Source: Acidimicrobiaceae bacterium
GTDB taxonomy: Bacteria; Actinomycetota; Acidimicrobiia; Acidimicrobiales; RAAP-2
Length of the DNA stretch: 64,000 nt
Assembly: GCA_027355725.1 (NCBI GenBank)
Contig: DAIEHI010000128.1
Location: 1 to 64,000 of the forward strand
Reading direction: 5' to 3'
The notes under the pieces were generated by a model, which saw only the letters and a program-made list of their open reading frames with translations, had not been told where the DNA came from and did no database searches. Position numbers and translations under genes: made by a program. Shown here in pieces: positions 16,015 to 26,003 of the stretch (positions are counted from its first letter, which is position 1; every line of letters begins with the position of its first letter).

Positions 16015-17940
16015 GTGATTCTGCCGTCAATCGAAACACCCGCTGACCTCCAAGGGCTCTCCTATAAGGAACTCCACGAGCTCGGTGACGAAATTCGTGA
16101 ATTCATCATTTCCACCGTCAAGACCACGGGCGGCCACCTGGGTTCGAACCTAGGTGTGGTCGAATTGACTCTGGCGCTTCACCGGGTATTCGAATCGCCC
16201 AAGGACATCTTTCTCTGGGACACCGGGCACCAATCGTACGTTCATAAACTCCTCACTGGTCGCCGCTACGGCTTTAAGGGACTACGTCAACGCGGGGGGA
16301 TCTCCGGCTACCCCAATCGCTCCGAGAGCGAGCACGACTGGATTGAATCATCACACGCCTCGACGGCGCTCTCCTACGCACACGGACTCTCCGTAGCGCT
16401 CCAACAAAGAAAAGAACTCGTTGGCCACGGTGGGAACCGACACATTGTCGCCATTGTCGGCGACGGCTCACTCACCGGTGGCATGGCATACGAAGCGCTC
16501 AACAACCTTGGCGTATCGAATCAGCGTGTCGTCATTGTCCTCAACGACAACGGACGAAGCTACGCCCCCACCATCTCAAAACTCTCCGCGTCGCTGACCT
16601 CGCTACGTCTTAACAAGACGTACCTGACCTTGCGGGACCGCCTACGACGACTCGTGCCTCGACTGCCCAGGGTGGGCAAAGCGGCGTACCTCGGCATTGA
16701 CGGTTTCACCTCAGTGGTGCGAGAGATGGTGACACCTCATACGTTCTTTGAGAACCTCGGCGTTCGCTACATTGGCCCAATCGACGGCCACAATATCGAG
16801 TCGCTCGAGACGGTACTTACCAATGCCGCACAGTGGGATGGCCCAATAGTGGTCCACGTGCTCACCGAGAAGGGCCGCGGCTACGAGCCCGCGACCAAAG
16901 ACAATCTCAAAATGCACGACTACAAGCTTCCTCCACGCTTGAATGATGAAGAGGTACCCCAACAGTCCTTCACGCAGTCCTTTTCTGACGCATTGATCGC
17001 GCTCGCCAGTGCCGATGAGCGTATTGTCGCAATCACGGCCGCCATGGCCGGGCCGACGGGACTGCTCGGGTTCCAAGAGCGATTCCCGAAGCGGTTCTTT
17101 GATGTCGGCATTGCTGAACAACACGCAGTGACTGCCGCGGCCGGTATGGCAATGGGTGGGCTGAAGCCTGTGGTGGCGGTGTATTCGACCTTCTTCTCGC
17201 GCGCGTTCGATCAGGCGCACCTCGATGTGGGGTTGCTCAACCTGCCAGTGGTCTTTGTCTTCGATCGTGCCGGGATCACCGGAGACGATGGTCCGAGTCA
17301 CCACGGGACTCTGGACATTGCCCTGTGTCTGGCAATACCAAACATCACCATCTTCGCTCCGTCGAGTGGGGCCGAGGTCACCGAAATGCTCACGACCGCC
17401 CTGTCGATGTCCACCCCCACCGCAATACGCTTCCCAAAAACCCTGCCGCAACCTTTCGACGCCACGACGGGAGGCGGGCTGCTCGCGCGCAAAGTTGTCA
17501 ATGGTGACGGATCATTGTGCGTGTTAGCAGTGGGCAAGATGGCACCTACCGCCTACCAGTCGCTACGCCTGATGGGCGGCGACGGCGAGAAGGTGACGCT
17601 CTACGACGTGCGCGTCCTGCCCCCTGACCCGGCCATGATCGATGATGCCCTCACCCACCAACGAATAATCACCGTCGAAGATGGGACCCGCCACGGCGGC
17701 GCCGGGACGCTCATGGTGTCGGCGATACGCAGCCGGGCCCAGGAGTTGAACTTGCCGTTTCCAACCACCCGCATTCTCGGAGTACCACGGGCCTTCCTTG
17801 AACACCATCGCCCCGACGCACTTCTCGGTGAGATAGGACTGGACTCAGAGGGTCTGGCCGGGGCGTTCACCCGGCTCATGAACAACGAACCGGAGTTCCC
17901 TCGTCCTCTCCCCGAGGCCCCTCGACCCCACTACTTCTAG
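16015..17940 (+). CDS. dxs: 1-deoxy-D-xylulose-5-phosphate synthase
   Basis: Thiamine-diphosphate enzyme condensing pyruvate and glyceraldehyde 3-phosphate, first step of the MEP isoprenoid pathway. The 641-aa length is normal. Visible marks: TTGGHLGSNLGVVELTLALH (about 38-57), DTGHQSYVHKLLTGR, the ThDP motif GDGSLTGGMAYEALNN (about 156-171), DGHNIESL, and the second-domain AEQHAVTAAAGMAMGG. The catalytic Glu lies in GIAEQHA. The start is a GTG at 16015; no better ATG is near. The gene stands alone here. Confidence 0.97.
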   Translation: MILPSIETPADLQGLSYKELHELGDEIREFIISTVKTTGGHLGSNLGVVELTLALHRVFESPKDIFLWDTGHQSYVHKLLTGRRYGFKGLRQRGGISGYPNRSESEHDWIESSHASTALSYAHGLSVALQQRKELVGHGGNRHIVAIVGDGSLTGGMAYEALNNLGVSNQRVVIVLNDNGRSYAPTISKLSASLTSLRLNKTYLTLRDRLRRLVPRLPRVGKAAYLGIDGFTSVVREMVTPHTFFENLGVRYIGPIDGHNIESLETVLTNAAQWDGPIVVHVLTEKGRGYEPATKDNLKMHDYKLPPRLNDEEVPQQSFTQSFSDALIALASADERIVAITAAMAGPTGLLGFQERFPKRFFDVGIAEQHAVTAAAGMAMGGLKPVVAVYSTFFSRAFDQAHLDVGLLNLPVVFVFDRAGITGDDGPSHHGTLDIALCLAIPNITIFAPSSGAEVTEMLTTALSMSTPTAIRFPKTLPQPFDATTGGGLLARKVVNGDGSLCVLAVGKMAPTAYQSLRLMGGDGEKVTLYDVRVLPPDPAMIDDALTHQRIITVEDGTRHGGAGTLMVSAIRSRAQELNLPFPTTRILGVPRAFLEHHRPDALLGEIGLDSEGLAGAFTRLMNNEPEFPRPLPEAPRPHYF

Positions 17941-17978
17941 ACGGATCGTCGGCGCTCGACGTCCGGTACATTGACTAA

Positions 17979-18377
17979 ATGGCATTCGAGATCGAAAAGA
18001 CCGACGACGAGTGGCGCGCGACACTCGATCCAGAGCGCTTCGCGGTGCTGCGCCGAGCCGCGACCGAACCACCCTTCACGGGATCACTCTTGCACGTTGA
18101 TGAGCACGGGGTGTACCAGTGCGGGGGCTGCGGTCAGCGCCTCTTCACCAGTGCCCAGAAATTCGACTCGGGTTGCGGATGGCCAAGTTTTGATGCCTGT
18201 GAACCGGGCACGATCGTCGAACGAGTGGATCGTTCGCTCTTTCGCGAGCGAACTGAGATCCTGTGCTCGAAGTGTGGTGGGCACCTCGGTCACGTCTTCG
18301 ACGACGGTCCAACGGCCACGGGGCTCCGCTACTGCGTGAACTCACTCGCCATTGACTTCGAAGCCCCGAGGGATTAG
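17979..18377 (+). CDS. msrB: Peptide methionine-(R)-S-oxide reductase
   Basis: Repairs R-methionine sulfoxide in oxidised proteins. The 132-aa protein has two zinc Cys pairs (CGGC near 47 and CSKC near 98), GCGWPSFDAC and the C-terminal catalytic RYCVNSLAIDF. A resolving Cys may be the one in FDACEPG. It starts at ATG 17979, 38 bases after dxs, and its stop overlaps that of the convergent ftsX gene (TTAG). Confidence 0.96.
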   Translation: MAFEIEKTDDEWRATLDPERFAVLRRAATEPPFTGSLLHVDEHGVYQCGGCGQRLFTSAQKFDSGCGWPSFDACEPGTIVERVDRSLFRERTEILCSKCGGHLGHVFDDGPTATGLRYCVNSLAIDFEAPRD

Positions 18378-19228
18378 ACGTCGAGAAAACGTCGGATCGC
18401 GATGGCCGAGCCCACCGAACCGATCACCACTCCAACGATGAGGACAACGGCATTGGTCCCGATCAATGCGTTCGTGTCGAGTTGAAATTCATTGTGCAAC
18501 GGATACCACGTGTGTAACGCGGTCACCGCCAGTATGGCCACCACCGACCCGAGAAGGCCCTGGATGAACCCTTCAGTGATGTAAGGGATGCGTATGAACC
18601 AGTTGGTCGCGCCGACCAGTTTCATGACTGAGACCTCGCGTCGGCGCGAGAAGATAGCCATTCGAATGGTGTTCAGAATCAAGACCGTCGCCGAGAGCAG
18701 CAATACCCCCGCCAAAGCCAGGAACACAATCTGAATGATGCGAATGGCGTGATTCATCTCGCGAATCTGCTGTTCGGGTGCAGTCACGCTGTAAACACCC
18801 GGCTGGTTCTTGAATGTGGATTCGACGACGAACGCATTCGCCGGAACCGTGGGGACGCAACGAAACGACGACGGCATTTGAGCCACCGTGAGGACTGACC
18901 ACTCAGACTGGGGCAGCAATTGCTTTGCCTCGGCGTAGTCCTGAGCCTGGGTGTAGAAGGCGCAACTCTTCACGATTGGCATACTCGCGAGCTGTGTTTG
19001 CACGCTGGAGATTTCATTTTGCGAGGCCGTTGGTTCCATCCACACCGTGACCCGAGTGCCCTGTTGCCAACGAGCCGATGCCTGGGCCGCGCTCTGCTTC
19101 AAGAGCAGTGCCGATCCAACCAGTGAGAGCGACACGGCCACCGTCAAGACCGCAGCAATGGTCATCATGCGATTGCGCCAGAGGTTGCTGAGCGTTTCCT
19201 TTATCGCGTAGCGAAAATAGACTCGCAT
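18374..19228 (-). CDS. ftsX: Cell division protein FtsX
   Basis: Membrane subunit of the FtsEX complex, which couples the divisome to periplasmic or surface peptidoglycan hydrolases. The 284-aa protein has an N-terminal cytoplasmic start ([20 protein letters not shown]), a first helix (about 22-45), a large extracytoplasmic domain (about 45-165) and three more helices, with the RRREVSVMKLVGATNWFIR cytoplasmic loop typical of FtsX. Its ATG overlaps the ftsE stop by one base (TAATG), so the two are coupled. Confidence 0.95.
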   Translation of the reverse strand: MRVYFRYAIKETLSNLWRNRMMTIAAVLTVAVSLSLVGSALLLKQSAAQASARWQQGTRVTVWMEPTASQNEISSVQTQLASMPIVKSCAFYTQAQDYAEAKQLLPQSEWSVLTVAQMPSSFRCVPTVPANAFVVESTFKNQPGVYSVTAPEQQIREMNHAIRIIQIVFLALAGVLLLSATVLILNTIRMAIFSRRREVSVMKLVGATNWFIRIPYITEGFIQGLLGSVVAILAVTALHTWYPLHNEFQLDTNALIGTNAVVLIVGVVIGSVGSAIAIRRFLDV

Positions 19229-19926
19229 TACAGCATGGCCCCCTCGTCGACGCCGTAGACGCCGCGAACCTGGTCACGAATCATCTCGCCTCGATCGAGT
19301 TCAATGACGCGACGTCGCATCCTGTCGACGAGGGCCTTGTCGTGGGTGGCCATCACCACTGTCGTGCCCGTTCGGTTGATTCTCTCGAGCAGCGCCATGA
19401 TCGACTCAGAATTCGCCGGATCGAGGTTTCCCGTCGGCTCATCGGCGAGAAGGATTAACGGCCGATTGACGAATGCTCGTGCCACCGCTACGCGCTGTTG
19501 CTCGCCACCCGACAACTCCCCGGGCAGATTACGCGACTTGTCGGCGAGGCCCACGAGGTCGAGAATCTGAGGGACCTGACTCTCGACAGTCGAACGTGGA
19601 CGACCGATGACTTCTAGGGCGAAGGCGACATTGTCAAAGACGGTCTTATTGGGCAGCAAGCGAAAGTCCTGAAAGACGCAACCGATGTTGCGACGAAGAT
19701 ATGGGACGCGCCACTTCGGCAAATCACCAATGTCGCGACCCGCTTCCAAGATTCGGCCTTGGTCGGGCAACTCCTCTCGAAGCAACAGTCGAAGGAAGGT
19801 CGTCTTACCCGAGCCTGATGCGCCCACGAGGAAGACGAACTCCCCCTTTTCAATGTCGAGTGATATGTCCTTGAGCGCGGGCGTGCCGTTCTTGTACGTC
19901 TTGGAGACGTTCTCAAATCGAATCAC
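19228..19926 (-). CDS. ftsE: Cell division ATP-binding protein FtsE
   Basis: ATPase that drives FtsX during septal cell-wall hydrolysis; 232 aa. Walker [10 protein letters not shown] (about residues 36-44), Q-loop [10 protein letters not shown], signature [14 protein letters not shown] (about 138-151), Walker [14 protein letters not shown]. The N-terminus [20 protein letters not shown] is typical. It precedes ftsX by overlapping codons and follows prfB, the frequent actinobacterial order prfB-ftsE-ftsX. Confidence 0.97.
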   Translation of the reverse strand: MIRFENVSKTYKNGTPALKDISLDIEKGEFVFLVGASGSGKTTFLRLLLREELPDQGRILEAGRDIGDLPKWRVPYLRRNIGCVFQDFRLLPNKTVFDNVAFALEVIGRPRSTVESQVPQILDLVGLADKSRNLPGELSGGEQQRVAVARAFVNRPLILLADEPTGNLDPANSESIMALLERINRTGTTVVMATHDKALVDRMRRRVIELDRGEMIRDQVRGVYGVDEGAML

Positions 19927-20054
19927 GGCAACACCCCCTCGGGTTCACTTGTTTTAGTGCCACGGCACTCGAATCTACGTAGCAATTATTCTAGTTTGAC
20001 GCCGCTGCGGTCCAACGCCACGAAAATGCGTCAGATACAGGACTTCGCACTTTC

Positions 20055-21200
20055 TTATGAACGCGCGCGCTGACGACGCAGTTCCGCTTCCATGAATTCA
20101 TCGAGGTCACCGTCAAGCACCGCCTCGACGTTTCCTGTCTCGAAGTCGGTGCGGTGATCTTTCACCAACTGATAAGGGGCCTGGACGTAGCTTCGAATTT
20201 GCGATCCCCACGCGTTGTCGCCACGATTGCCACTGAGCGCGTCCATTTGCGCTTGGCGCTCAGCGCGGGCCCGCTCGGCGAGCTTGGCTTCGAGAATCTG
20301 CATCGCACGCGCGCGATTTTGATGTTGACTCCGCTCGTTCTGACAACTGACCACGATGCCCGAGGGAATGTGTGTGATGCGGATCGCCGAATCAGTCTTG
20401 TTCACGTGTTGACCGCCCGCACCCGACGAGCGATAGGTATCCACGCGCAGGTCCTTCTCGTCGATCTCGACTTCTCCTGCGTCGTCGTCCAACAGCGGTG
20501 TGATCTCCATGCTCGCGAAGCTCGTCTGGCGCCGAGCTTGAGAATCGAACGGACTGATCCGAACCAGTCTGTGCACGCCTCGCTCCGAGGAGAGCCAACC
20601 GTAGGCGAATCGACCTTTCACGATGAACGTCGCTGAGAGCAGACCCGCCTCGCCGCCTTCTGTGGCCTCGTCGACCTCAACGGCGAACCCCCTTCGTTCA
20701 GCCCAACGCGAGTACATCCGCATCAGCATCTCGGTCCAGTCCTGAGCGTCGGTGCCGCCGGCTCCGGCGTGCAATTCGACAATCGCGTCATTCTCGTCGT
20801 AGGGACCGCTGAAGAGGCTCTGGGTCTCGAGCGCAGCGATCTTGTGCTCGAGTTCGGCCACGCTGGACGAGAGTTCGTTGAGCAGTGACCAGTCCGCCTC
20901 ACCTGCGCCGAGCGACTCCCGTGAGAATTCGCTGAGTACGTGCGCATCATCAATCGCGCGTCGAAGCCCATCGAACATCTCAAGATCATTGGTCAAACGT
21001 CCAAGTTCAGTCGTTACCTCGCGCGCATGATCCTGGTCATTCCACAGCAGAGGGTTCGCCGCCTCCTCGCTCAACTCCTCGTGGCGTGCGCGACTGTTAT
21101 CGATCTTCAGGTAGTCGCGAGCCGCGCCCCATCGTGTTTCGAGTTCCTCGAGCGCATTTGTCGCATCGCGCAGCGCGTTCTCCGCTTTAGGGTCGGCCAT
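20055..21200 (-). CDS. prfB: Peptide chain release factor 2
   Basis: Recognises UGA and UAA stop codons and releases the peptide. From ATG 21200 it is 381 aa. The stop-codon reading motif SPF (RISPFDSQ) and the catalytic GGQ loop (SSGAGGQHVNKTDSA) are both present. The frame is continuous through the N-terminal region, so the UGA programmed frameshift used for autoregulation in many other bacteria is absent. The start lies 14 bases inside the end of secA, indicating a shared transcript; the longer frame to 21332 is inside secA. Confidence 0.96.
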   Translation of the reverse strand: MADPKAENALRDATNALEELETRWGAARDYLKIDNSRARHEELSEEAANPLLWNDQDHAREVTTELGRLTNDLEMFDGLRRAIDDAHVLSEFSRESLGAGEADWSLLNELSSSVAELEHKIAALETQSLFSGPYDENDAIVELHAGAGGTDAQDWTEMLMRMYSRWAERRGFAVEVDEATEGGEAGLLSATFIVKGRFAYGWLSSERGVHRLVRISPFDSQARRQTSFASMEITPLLDDDAGEVEIDEKDLRVDTYRSSGAGGQHVNKTDSAIRITHIPSGIVVSCQNERSQHQNRARAMQILEAKLAERARAERQAQMDALSGNRGDNAWGSQIRSYVQAPYQLVKDHRTDFETGNVEAVLDGDLDEFMEAELRRQRARS

Positions 21201-23853
21201 GGCACTGCTTGAACTTACGACCGGAACCACACCAGCACGGCTCGTTACGTCCGATCTTGTCGCCCTCTTTGGGCACCGGCTTCGACGTCGTGTTGTGCAC
21301 GGGCAACTCGGTTGCACCAGGGGCAATCTCATTCACGTTGGTGAGCGCATTCTCGAGGCCCTCATCCGCGTCACTCTCCACCGGTTGGGTCTCAACGTGG
21401 GTGATGTAGCGGACGTAGTCGTTATCAACCGCCACGAGCAGGTGCTCGAACATCACGTAGCCCTCTTTTTGCCACGCCGTCAGCGGGTCTTGTTGGGCGA
21501 CTTGGCGAAGGTGGATACCGTCGCGTAGGTAGTCCATGTCCGACAGGTGGTCTCGCCAACGCTGGTCGAGGATCTGGAGCATCACGTCGCGTTCGATCTC
21601 CTTAGCGGTCTCGAGGCCACCGGGGAAGTTCTCGCACTTCTTCTCATACTGGCCAACTGCCTCGTCCACGATCACCGCAATGATGTCTTCGCGATCCTCG
21701 TACTGGTTCAGTTGTTCAGCATTGAGCGTTGTCGGATAGTAGATCTGAAGCTCGTTGACGAGGAACTGCAGGTCCCACTCTTCGGCGAACTCTCCGGCGA
21801 GTTGGTTCTCGACGAACGTCGTGAGCGTCTCTTCGATGAGCGCAATCGTGGCGTCGTGAATGTCTTCGCCCTCGATGACTTGCTGTCGACGACCGTAGAT
21901 GACCTTGCGCTGCTCGTTCATGACCTCGTCGTACTTGAGGACATCCTTTCGGATTTCAGCGTTTCGACCTTCGACAGTGTTCTGGGCGCGCTCGATGGCG
22001 CGCGAGACCATCTTTGCCTCGATCGCCTCATCGTCGGGCATCGTTCGGTCCATGACCCACGAAACCGCACCCGTCGCGAAGAGCCGCAACAGTTCGTCTT
22101 CGAGCGATAAGAAGAAGCGGCTCTCGCCCGGATCCCCTTGACGTCCGGAGCGTCCGCGAAGCTGATTGTCGATGCGGCGAGAATCATGGCGTTCGGTTCC
22201 AAGCACGTACAGCCCGCCGAGGGCGCGCACTTCTTCCCCTTCGGCCTCGCAGATCGGCGCGAAGGTGGCTAGCGCTGCCTGATAGGCGGCGTCGTACTCC
22301 TCGCTCCCCGGCTGCAGACCGCGACCTTGGGCCTCACGCGCTGCGAGACCTTCGGCGTTGCCACCCAAGATCACGTCCACACCACGTCCGGCCATGTTCG
22401 TCGCCACCGTGACCGCGAACTTGCGTCCAGCCTGGGCTACGATCTCGGCTTCTCGAAAGTGCTGCTTGGCGTTCAAGACCTCGTGCACCACGCCAGCCTT
22501 GGAGAGTTCTCGTGAGAGCAACTCGGACTTCTCGACTGAAGCGGTACCGAGCAAGATGGGCTGGCCCTTCTCGTTGCGCTCACGCACCTCTTCGACGATC
22601 GCCTTGAACTTGGTGGCCTCGGTCTTGTAGATCAGGTCCGGCTGGTCAATGCGCTTCAGTGGCCGATGGGTTGGAATCGGCACGACCGAGAGGGCGTAGG
22701 TATTGCCGAACTCCCCCGCCTCGGTCTCGGCGGTACCGGTCATACCGGCCAACTTCTCATAGAGCCGGAAGTAGTTCTGCAGGGTGACCGTGGCCCAAGT
22801 GTGATTCTCCTCTTGGATGCGCACGCGCTCCTTGGCCTCGACGGCCTGATGGAGGCCGTCGGACCAGCGACGTCCATCGAGGGTCCTGCCGGTGAATTCG
22901 TCGACGATCTTCACAACGCCCGCGTCAACGAGGTAATCCTTGTCGCGGTGGAAGAGTTCCTTCGCTCGAAGGGCTTGACCGAGCTGATGCACGTAGTTCG
23001 TCGCAACAGCGTCGTAGAGGTTGGTGACTCCGAGGAGCTTTTCGACCTTTTCGATGCCCGCTTCAGTCGGTACGACCGTCTTCTTCTCCTCGTCGACCTC
23101 ATAGTCCGCGTCGCGCGTCAACGAGCGCACGATCGAGGCGAACTGATAGTAAAGCTTGGTCACGTCTGAGGCCGGACCAGAGATGATGAGAGGCGTTCGC
23201 GCCTCGTCGATCAAGATTGAGTCGACCTCGTCGACGATTGCGTAGTGATGCCCGCGTTGGACCATGTGCTCACTACGTCGTGCCATGTTGTCGCGCAGGT
23301 AGTCAAAGCCGAATTCAGTGTTGGTGCCATAGGTGATGTCAGCCTGGTACGCAGCGCGCTTGTCTTCGAAATCGGGCAGGTCCGGCCCGACCCGACCCAC
23401 GGTGAGCCCAAGGAATCGATGCAACTGACCCATCCAGTTCGCGTCACGAGTCGCCAGGTAGTCGTTCACCGTGACTATGTGCACCCCCTCGCCCGCCAGC
23501 GCGTTCAGATACACCGGTAGCGTTGAGACCAGCGTCTTACCCTCACCAGTCTTCATTTCAGCGATCCACCCGAAGTGCAGGGCCATCCCACCCATTAACT
23601 GCTCGTCGTAGTGACGTTGGCCAAGTACGCGGGTGGAAGCCTCGCGAACCACCGCGAACGCTTCTATCAGCAGGTCATCGAGGGTTTCGCCTTCGGCGAT
23701 ACGCTCGCGGAAGACGTCGGTCTTGGCGCGCAACTCGGCGTCGGTGAGCCCCGCCATCTCGCCCGAGAGTTCGTTTATAGGTCCGACGAGTTCCGCGAGC
23801 TGACGAACTCGCTTTCCCTCACCCGCCTTCAAGATCTTCTGAAAGACACTCAT
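21187..23853 (-). CDS. secA: Preprotein translocase ATPase SecA
   Basis: Motor that pushes unfolded preproteins through SecYEG. The 888-aa protein starts MSVFQKILKAGEGKRVR at ATG 23853; the open frame to 23958 is not typical SecA sequence. Walker A is MKTGEGKTLVS near residue 100, DEVDSILIDEARTPLIISG near 205-223, and helicase motifs such as NMAGRGVDVILGG and QLRGRSGRQGDPG follow. The C-terminus carries the zinc/SecB-type motif CWCGSGRKFKQCHG, and the segment before it is acidic and variable. Downstream prfB overlaps its end. About 390 bases upstream have no gene. Confidence 0.97.
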   Translation of the reverse strand: MSVFQKILKAGEGKRVRQLAELVGPINELSGEMAGLTDAELRAKTDVFRERIAEGETLDDLLIEAFAVVREASTRVLGQRHYDEQLMGGMALHFGWIAEMKTGEGKTLVSTLPVYLNALAGEGVHIVTVNDYLATRDANWMGQLHRFLGLTVGRVGPDLPDFEDKRAAYQADITYGTNTEFGFDYLRDNMARRSEHMVQRGHHYAIVDEVDSILIDEARTPLIISGPASDVTKLYYQFASIVRSLTRDADYEVDEEKKTVVPTEAGIEKVEKLLGVTNLYDAVATNYVHQLGQALRAKELFHRDKDYLVDAGVVKIVDEFTGRTLDGRRWSDGLHQAVEAKERVRIQEENHTWATVTLQNYFRLYEKLAGMTGTAETEAGEFGNTYALSVVPIPTHRPLKRIDQPDLIYKTEATKFKAIVEEVRERNEKGQPILLGTASVEKSELLSRELSKAGVVHEVLNAKQHFREAEIVAQAGRKFAVTVATNMAGRGVDVILGGNAEGLAAREAQGRGLQPGSEEYDAAYQAALATFAPICEAEGEEVRALGGLYVLGTERHDSRRIDNQLRGRSGRQGDPGESRFFLSLEDELLRLFATGAVSWVMDRTMPDDEAIEAKMVSRAIERAQNTVEGRNAEIRKDVLKYDEVMNEQRKVIYGRRQQVIEGEDIHDATIALIEETLTTFVENQLAGEFAEEWDLQFLVNELQIYYPTTLNAEQLNQYEDREDIIAVIVDEAVGQYEKKCENFPGGLETAKEIERDVMLQILDQRWRDHLSDMDYLRDGIHLRQVAQQDPLTAWQKEGYVMFEHLLVAVDNDYVRYITHVETQPVESDADEGLENALTNVNEIAPGATELPVHNTTSKPVPKEGDKIGRNEPCWCGSGRKFKQCHGRP

Positions 23854-24246
23854 ATCGTGTTCAACCCTACCGGTCGTGCTCATACTGCAAAAGGGGCTGC
23901 GAGTGCTGACCTGGTCTTTGACCCCACACTTGCCTGCGGCGGTGTCCGTACGCGCCACCGGCAGTAACTAGCTCTCCGGCGACGGACTCGCACACTTCAC
24001 CGGCTCTCAAGACCACCCCTTTGGTGCCCTTAAGGCAGGACTTACTTCTAAACCGCGCCATGCTCAGCCTCAATAAGACGCCTTACGTGGGTCGTTTCGC
24101 CCGCGGCTGGCATCGACTTACAACCACAGAACCACCCGCAGCCCTGATGACATCCTAATAGGCTGGAAACTCGCGTTTTTGTGGTTAATGCGGCGAGTCG
24201 CCAAAGTGCCGGTTTTCGGGGCGAGCCCTGCGCTCGATCCGTCGAG
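23854..24246. other. 393-bp region upstream of secA, nothing recognised
   Basis: Between secA and a glycosyltransferase on the same strand. Short open frames exist on both strands but none has a good start or familiar sequence. I looked for tRNA, SRP RNA, riboswitch and terminator patterns and saw none I can defend. It most likely holds the secA promoter and a long leader. Confidence 0.5.
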
Positions 24247-25086
24247 TTATGAGCTCGAACGAACGAAAAGGACCACAATTAGGCGCAGTCCCAGCACGAG
24301 CGTCGCCACGGGCGCCAAGAGTCTCCTCAGACCGCTCGCTGTCTGCCATTCAAAGCGCATCGCACTTCGGTGGTGCGCAATCAGCATGGCGCGAGACGCG
24401 CGCTGACGAGAAAGTCCTTCGATGTGGGTCACGACCGCGTCGGGGACCGTTCCCACTTTGTATCCGTGTTCTCGAATCTGCCAGCAGAGTGCCATGTCCT
24501 CAGCGAACATGAAGTAGCGCTCATCAAAGCCCCCCACCTCTTCAAAGACTGAGCGACGGATGAGAAAGCACGCTCCCGACACCCAGTCGACCCCCCCGTC
24601 GGCGCGAGGAGCCCGGTAGCGGCGCGTCGCGGGATTAGCGGGCCAGAGGGGTTCAAGCAATGCGTGAAGCCCCGCGAGCCAGAAATTGGGGAACACACGC
24701 TGGGAGGGATAGACGCTGGCGTCGGGGCGCAGGATCTGGGGACCGACGATCGCGACATCTGGGTGTTGGTCGAGACTGCTCAGCATTGCAGCGACTGCGT
24801 CGCGATGGACAATCACGTCAGGATTGGAGACCAGGAGAAATTCGGCCGGTCCTGTGGAGGCTGCGCCACGGTTGACCCCTCGTCCGTATCCGAGATTCAT
24901 TTGTGGCTCGACCAGGGTGACCCGGTGGTGCCCGAGCGACGGCGTCGTCGAACCTTCGCTCCCGTTCTCTACGACAACGATGTTGGTGACCCCGTTGTCG
25001 TACAGCGAGTCAATGCACGCTGCGAGCGCTTCACCGGCGTGGTAGTCAACCACGATCGCGGCGACCCGGGCGGAAATCTCGCTCAT
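24247..25086 (-). CDS. Family 2 glycosyltransferase, WbbL-like rhamnosyltransferase
   Basis: A 279-aa GT-A fold transferase. N-terminal ARVAAIVVDYHAGEALAACI, the nucleotide-sugar motif LVSNPDVIV (about residue 85, the DxD-like position), and the acceptor-side block VDWVSGACFLIRRSVFEEVGGFDERYFMFAEDMALC match actinobacterial WbbL-type rhamnosyltransferases, which add L-rhamnose from dTDP-rhamnose to a lipid-linked cell-wall acceptor. A hydrophobic C-terminal helix suggests membrane association. The start is the ATG overlapping the rmlD stop (ATGA), tying it to dTDP-rhamnose supply. Exact acceptor is not known. Confidence 0.85.
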   Translation of the reverse strand: MSEISARVAAIVVDYHAGEALAACIDSLYDNGVTNIVVVENGSEGSTTPSLGHHRVTLVEPQMNLGYGRGVNRGAASTGPAEFLLVSNPDVIVHRDAVAAMLSSLDQHPDVAIVGPQILRPDASVYPSQRVFPNFWLAGLHALLEPLWPANPATRRYRAPRADGGVDWVSGACFLIRRSVFEEVGGFDERYFMFAEDMALCWQIREHGYKVGTVPDAVVTHIEGLSRQRASRAMLIAHHRSAMRFEWQTASGLRRLLAPVATLVLGLRLIVVLFVRSSS

Positions 25087-26003
25087 CGCGTGCTCACGCG
25101 ATCTCGTAGCAGTCGCGCCACGCCATCTCGCCAATCCGGCAATGCGTCGAATCCGGCGTCGACCCACTTCTCGGTCGAAAGGTCACTTCGAACAGGTCGC
25201 GTCGCAAGCGGCGCGGGTGACAAGTCACTGGTGGCGATCGGCGTCGCGAAGTCGTCACTGCGACCGAGCAACGAACCGGCGTATGCCGCGATGTCAAACC
25301 ACGTGGTGGTACCAGAATTCGCGATGTGCCAGATGCCCGAAGGTCGCTGGCGCGCCATGGTGACCAACACTCGCGCGAGGTCGCTCGCGAAGGTTGCGGT
25401 ACCGGTCTGGTCGTTGACGAAACGGACCGTTGCCCCCGAGGTCGCGCGATCGCCAATGACGTGCAGTACGTTCTTACCGCGTACTCCCATGACCCACGAC
25501 GTTCGCACGATGGTGTCATCACTCGCACACGCCAACTCGCCCGCCCGCTTCGATGCGCCATAGACATTCAATGGATTGGTCTCGTCGTCTTCAATGTACG
25601 CAGCACCTTTGGTGCCATCAAAGACATAATCAGTCGAAATGGCGATGAAGTGGGCGTCGACATCGTGCGCCGCCAGTGACAAGGATTCGGTGGCCGACGC
25701 GTTGACGGCGTAACAAGCGTCACGGTCCACCTCGGCCCGATCGACCTGGGTGTAGGCAGCCAAATGAATGATCACATCTGGCCTCACCGAGCGCACCGCA
25801 TGAATGGTGTGATCGCGTTCCGTGATGTCCAGATCGTGACGGGTGAGTCCGAGGACTTCGAACTCGTCTTCCCTCACCAACTTCTGATCCGGTTGGAAGA
25901 GGGCGTCGCCGCCCAATGGGGTCGTCCCTCGCAGAGCGTCGAGCACATCAACGCCCACCTGTCCCCCTGCACCGGTCACGAGGATGCGAACTGGTCTCGT
26001 CAT
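25083..26003 (-). CDS. rmlD: dTDP-4-dehydrorhamnose reductase
   Basis: Last step of dTDP-L-rhamnose synthesis, an NAD(P)H-dependent short-chain reductase of 306 aa. The nucleotide-binding motif GAGGQVG (about residues 11-17), HLAAYTQVDRAEVD, the catalytic region STDYVFDG and YGASKRAGE (Tyr-x3-Lys) are all present. About 20 additional residues lie between the first strand and the second compared with short homologues. It overlaps birA upstream and the rhamnosyltransferase downstream by 4 bases each, forming a three-gene operon. Confidence 0.93.
   Translation of the reverse strand: MTRPVRILVTGAGGQVGVDVLDALRGTTPLGGDALFQPDQKLVREDEFEVLGLTRHDLDITERDHTIHAVRSVRPDVIIHLAAYTQVDRAEVDRDACYAVNASATESLSLAAHDVDAHFIAISTDYVFDGTKGAAYIEDDETNPLNVYGASKRAGELACASDDTIVRTSWVMGVRGKNVLHVIGDRATSGATVRFVNDQTGTATFASDLARVLVTMARQRPSGIWHIANSGTTTWFDIAAYAGSLLGRSDDFATPIATSDLSPAPLATRPVRSDLSTEKWVDAGFDALPDWRDGVARLLRDRVSTR

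Noticed and set aside
16711-17451. 246-aa minus-strand frame inside dxs
   Set aside because: Antisense shadow of a clear dxs gene with all motifs.
20055-21200. Programmed frameshift in prfB
   Set aside because: The frame is continuous from the ATG; no in-frame TGA with a slippery site.
23853-23958. Longer N-terminus for secA
   Set aside because: The additional residues are unlike SecA, while the ATG at 23853 opens with the family's normal N-terminus.
23854-24246. Possible structured RNA or small genes upstream of secA
   Set aside because: A partial resemblance to a cobalamin riboswitch core (GCCGGTGAA) is not supported by the rest of the element, and the short frames lack starts and known sequence.
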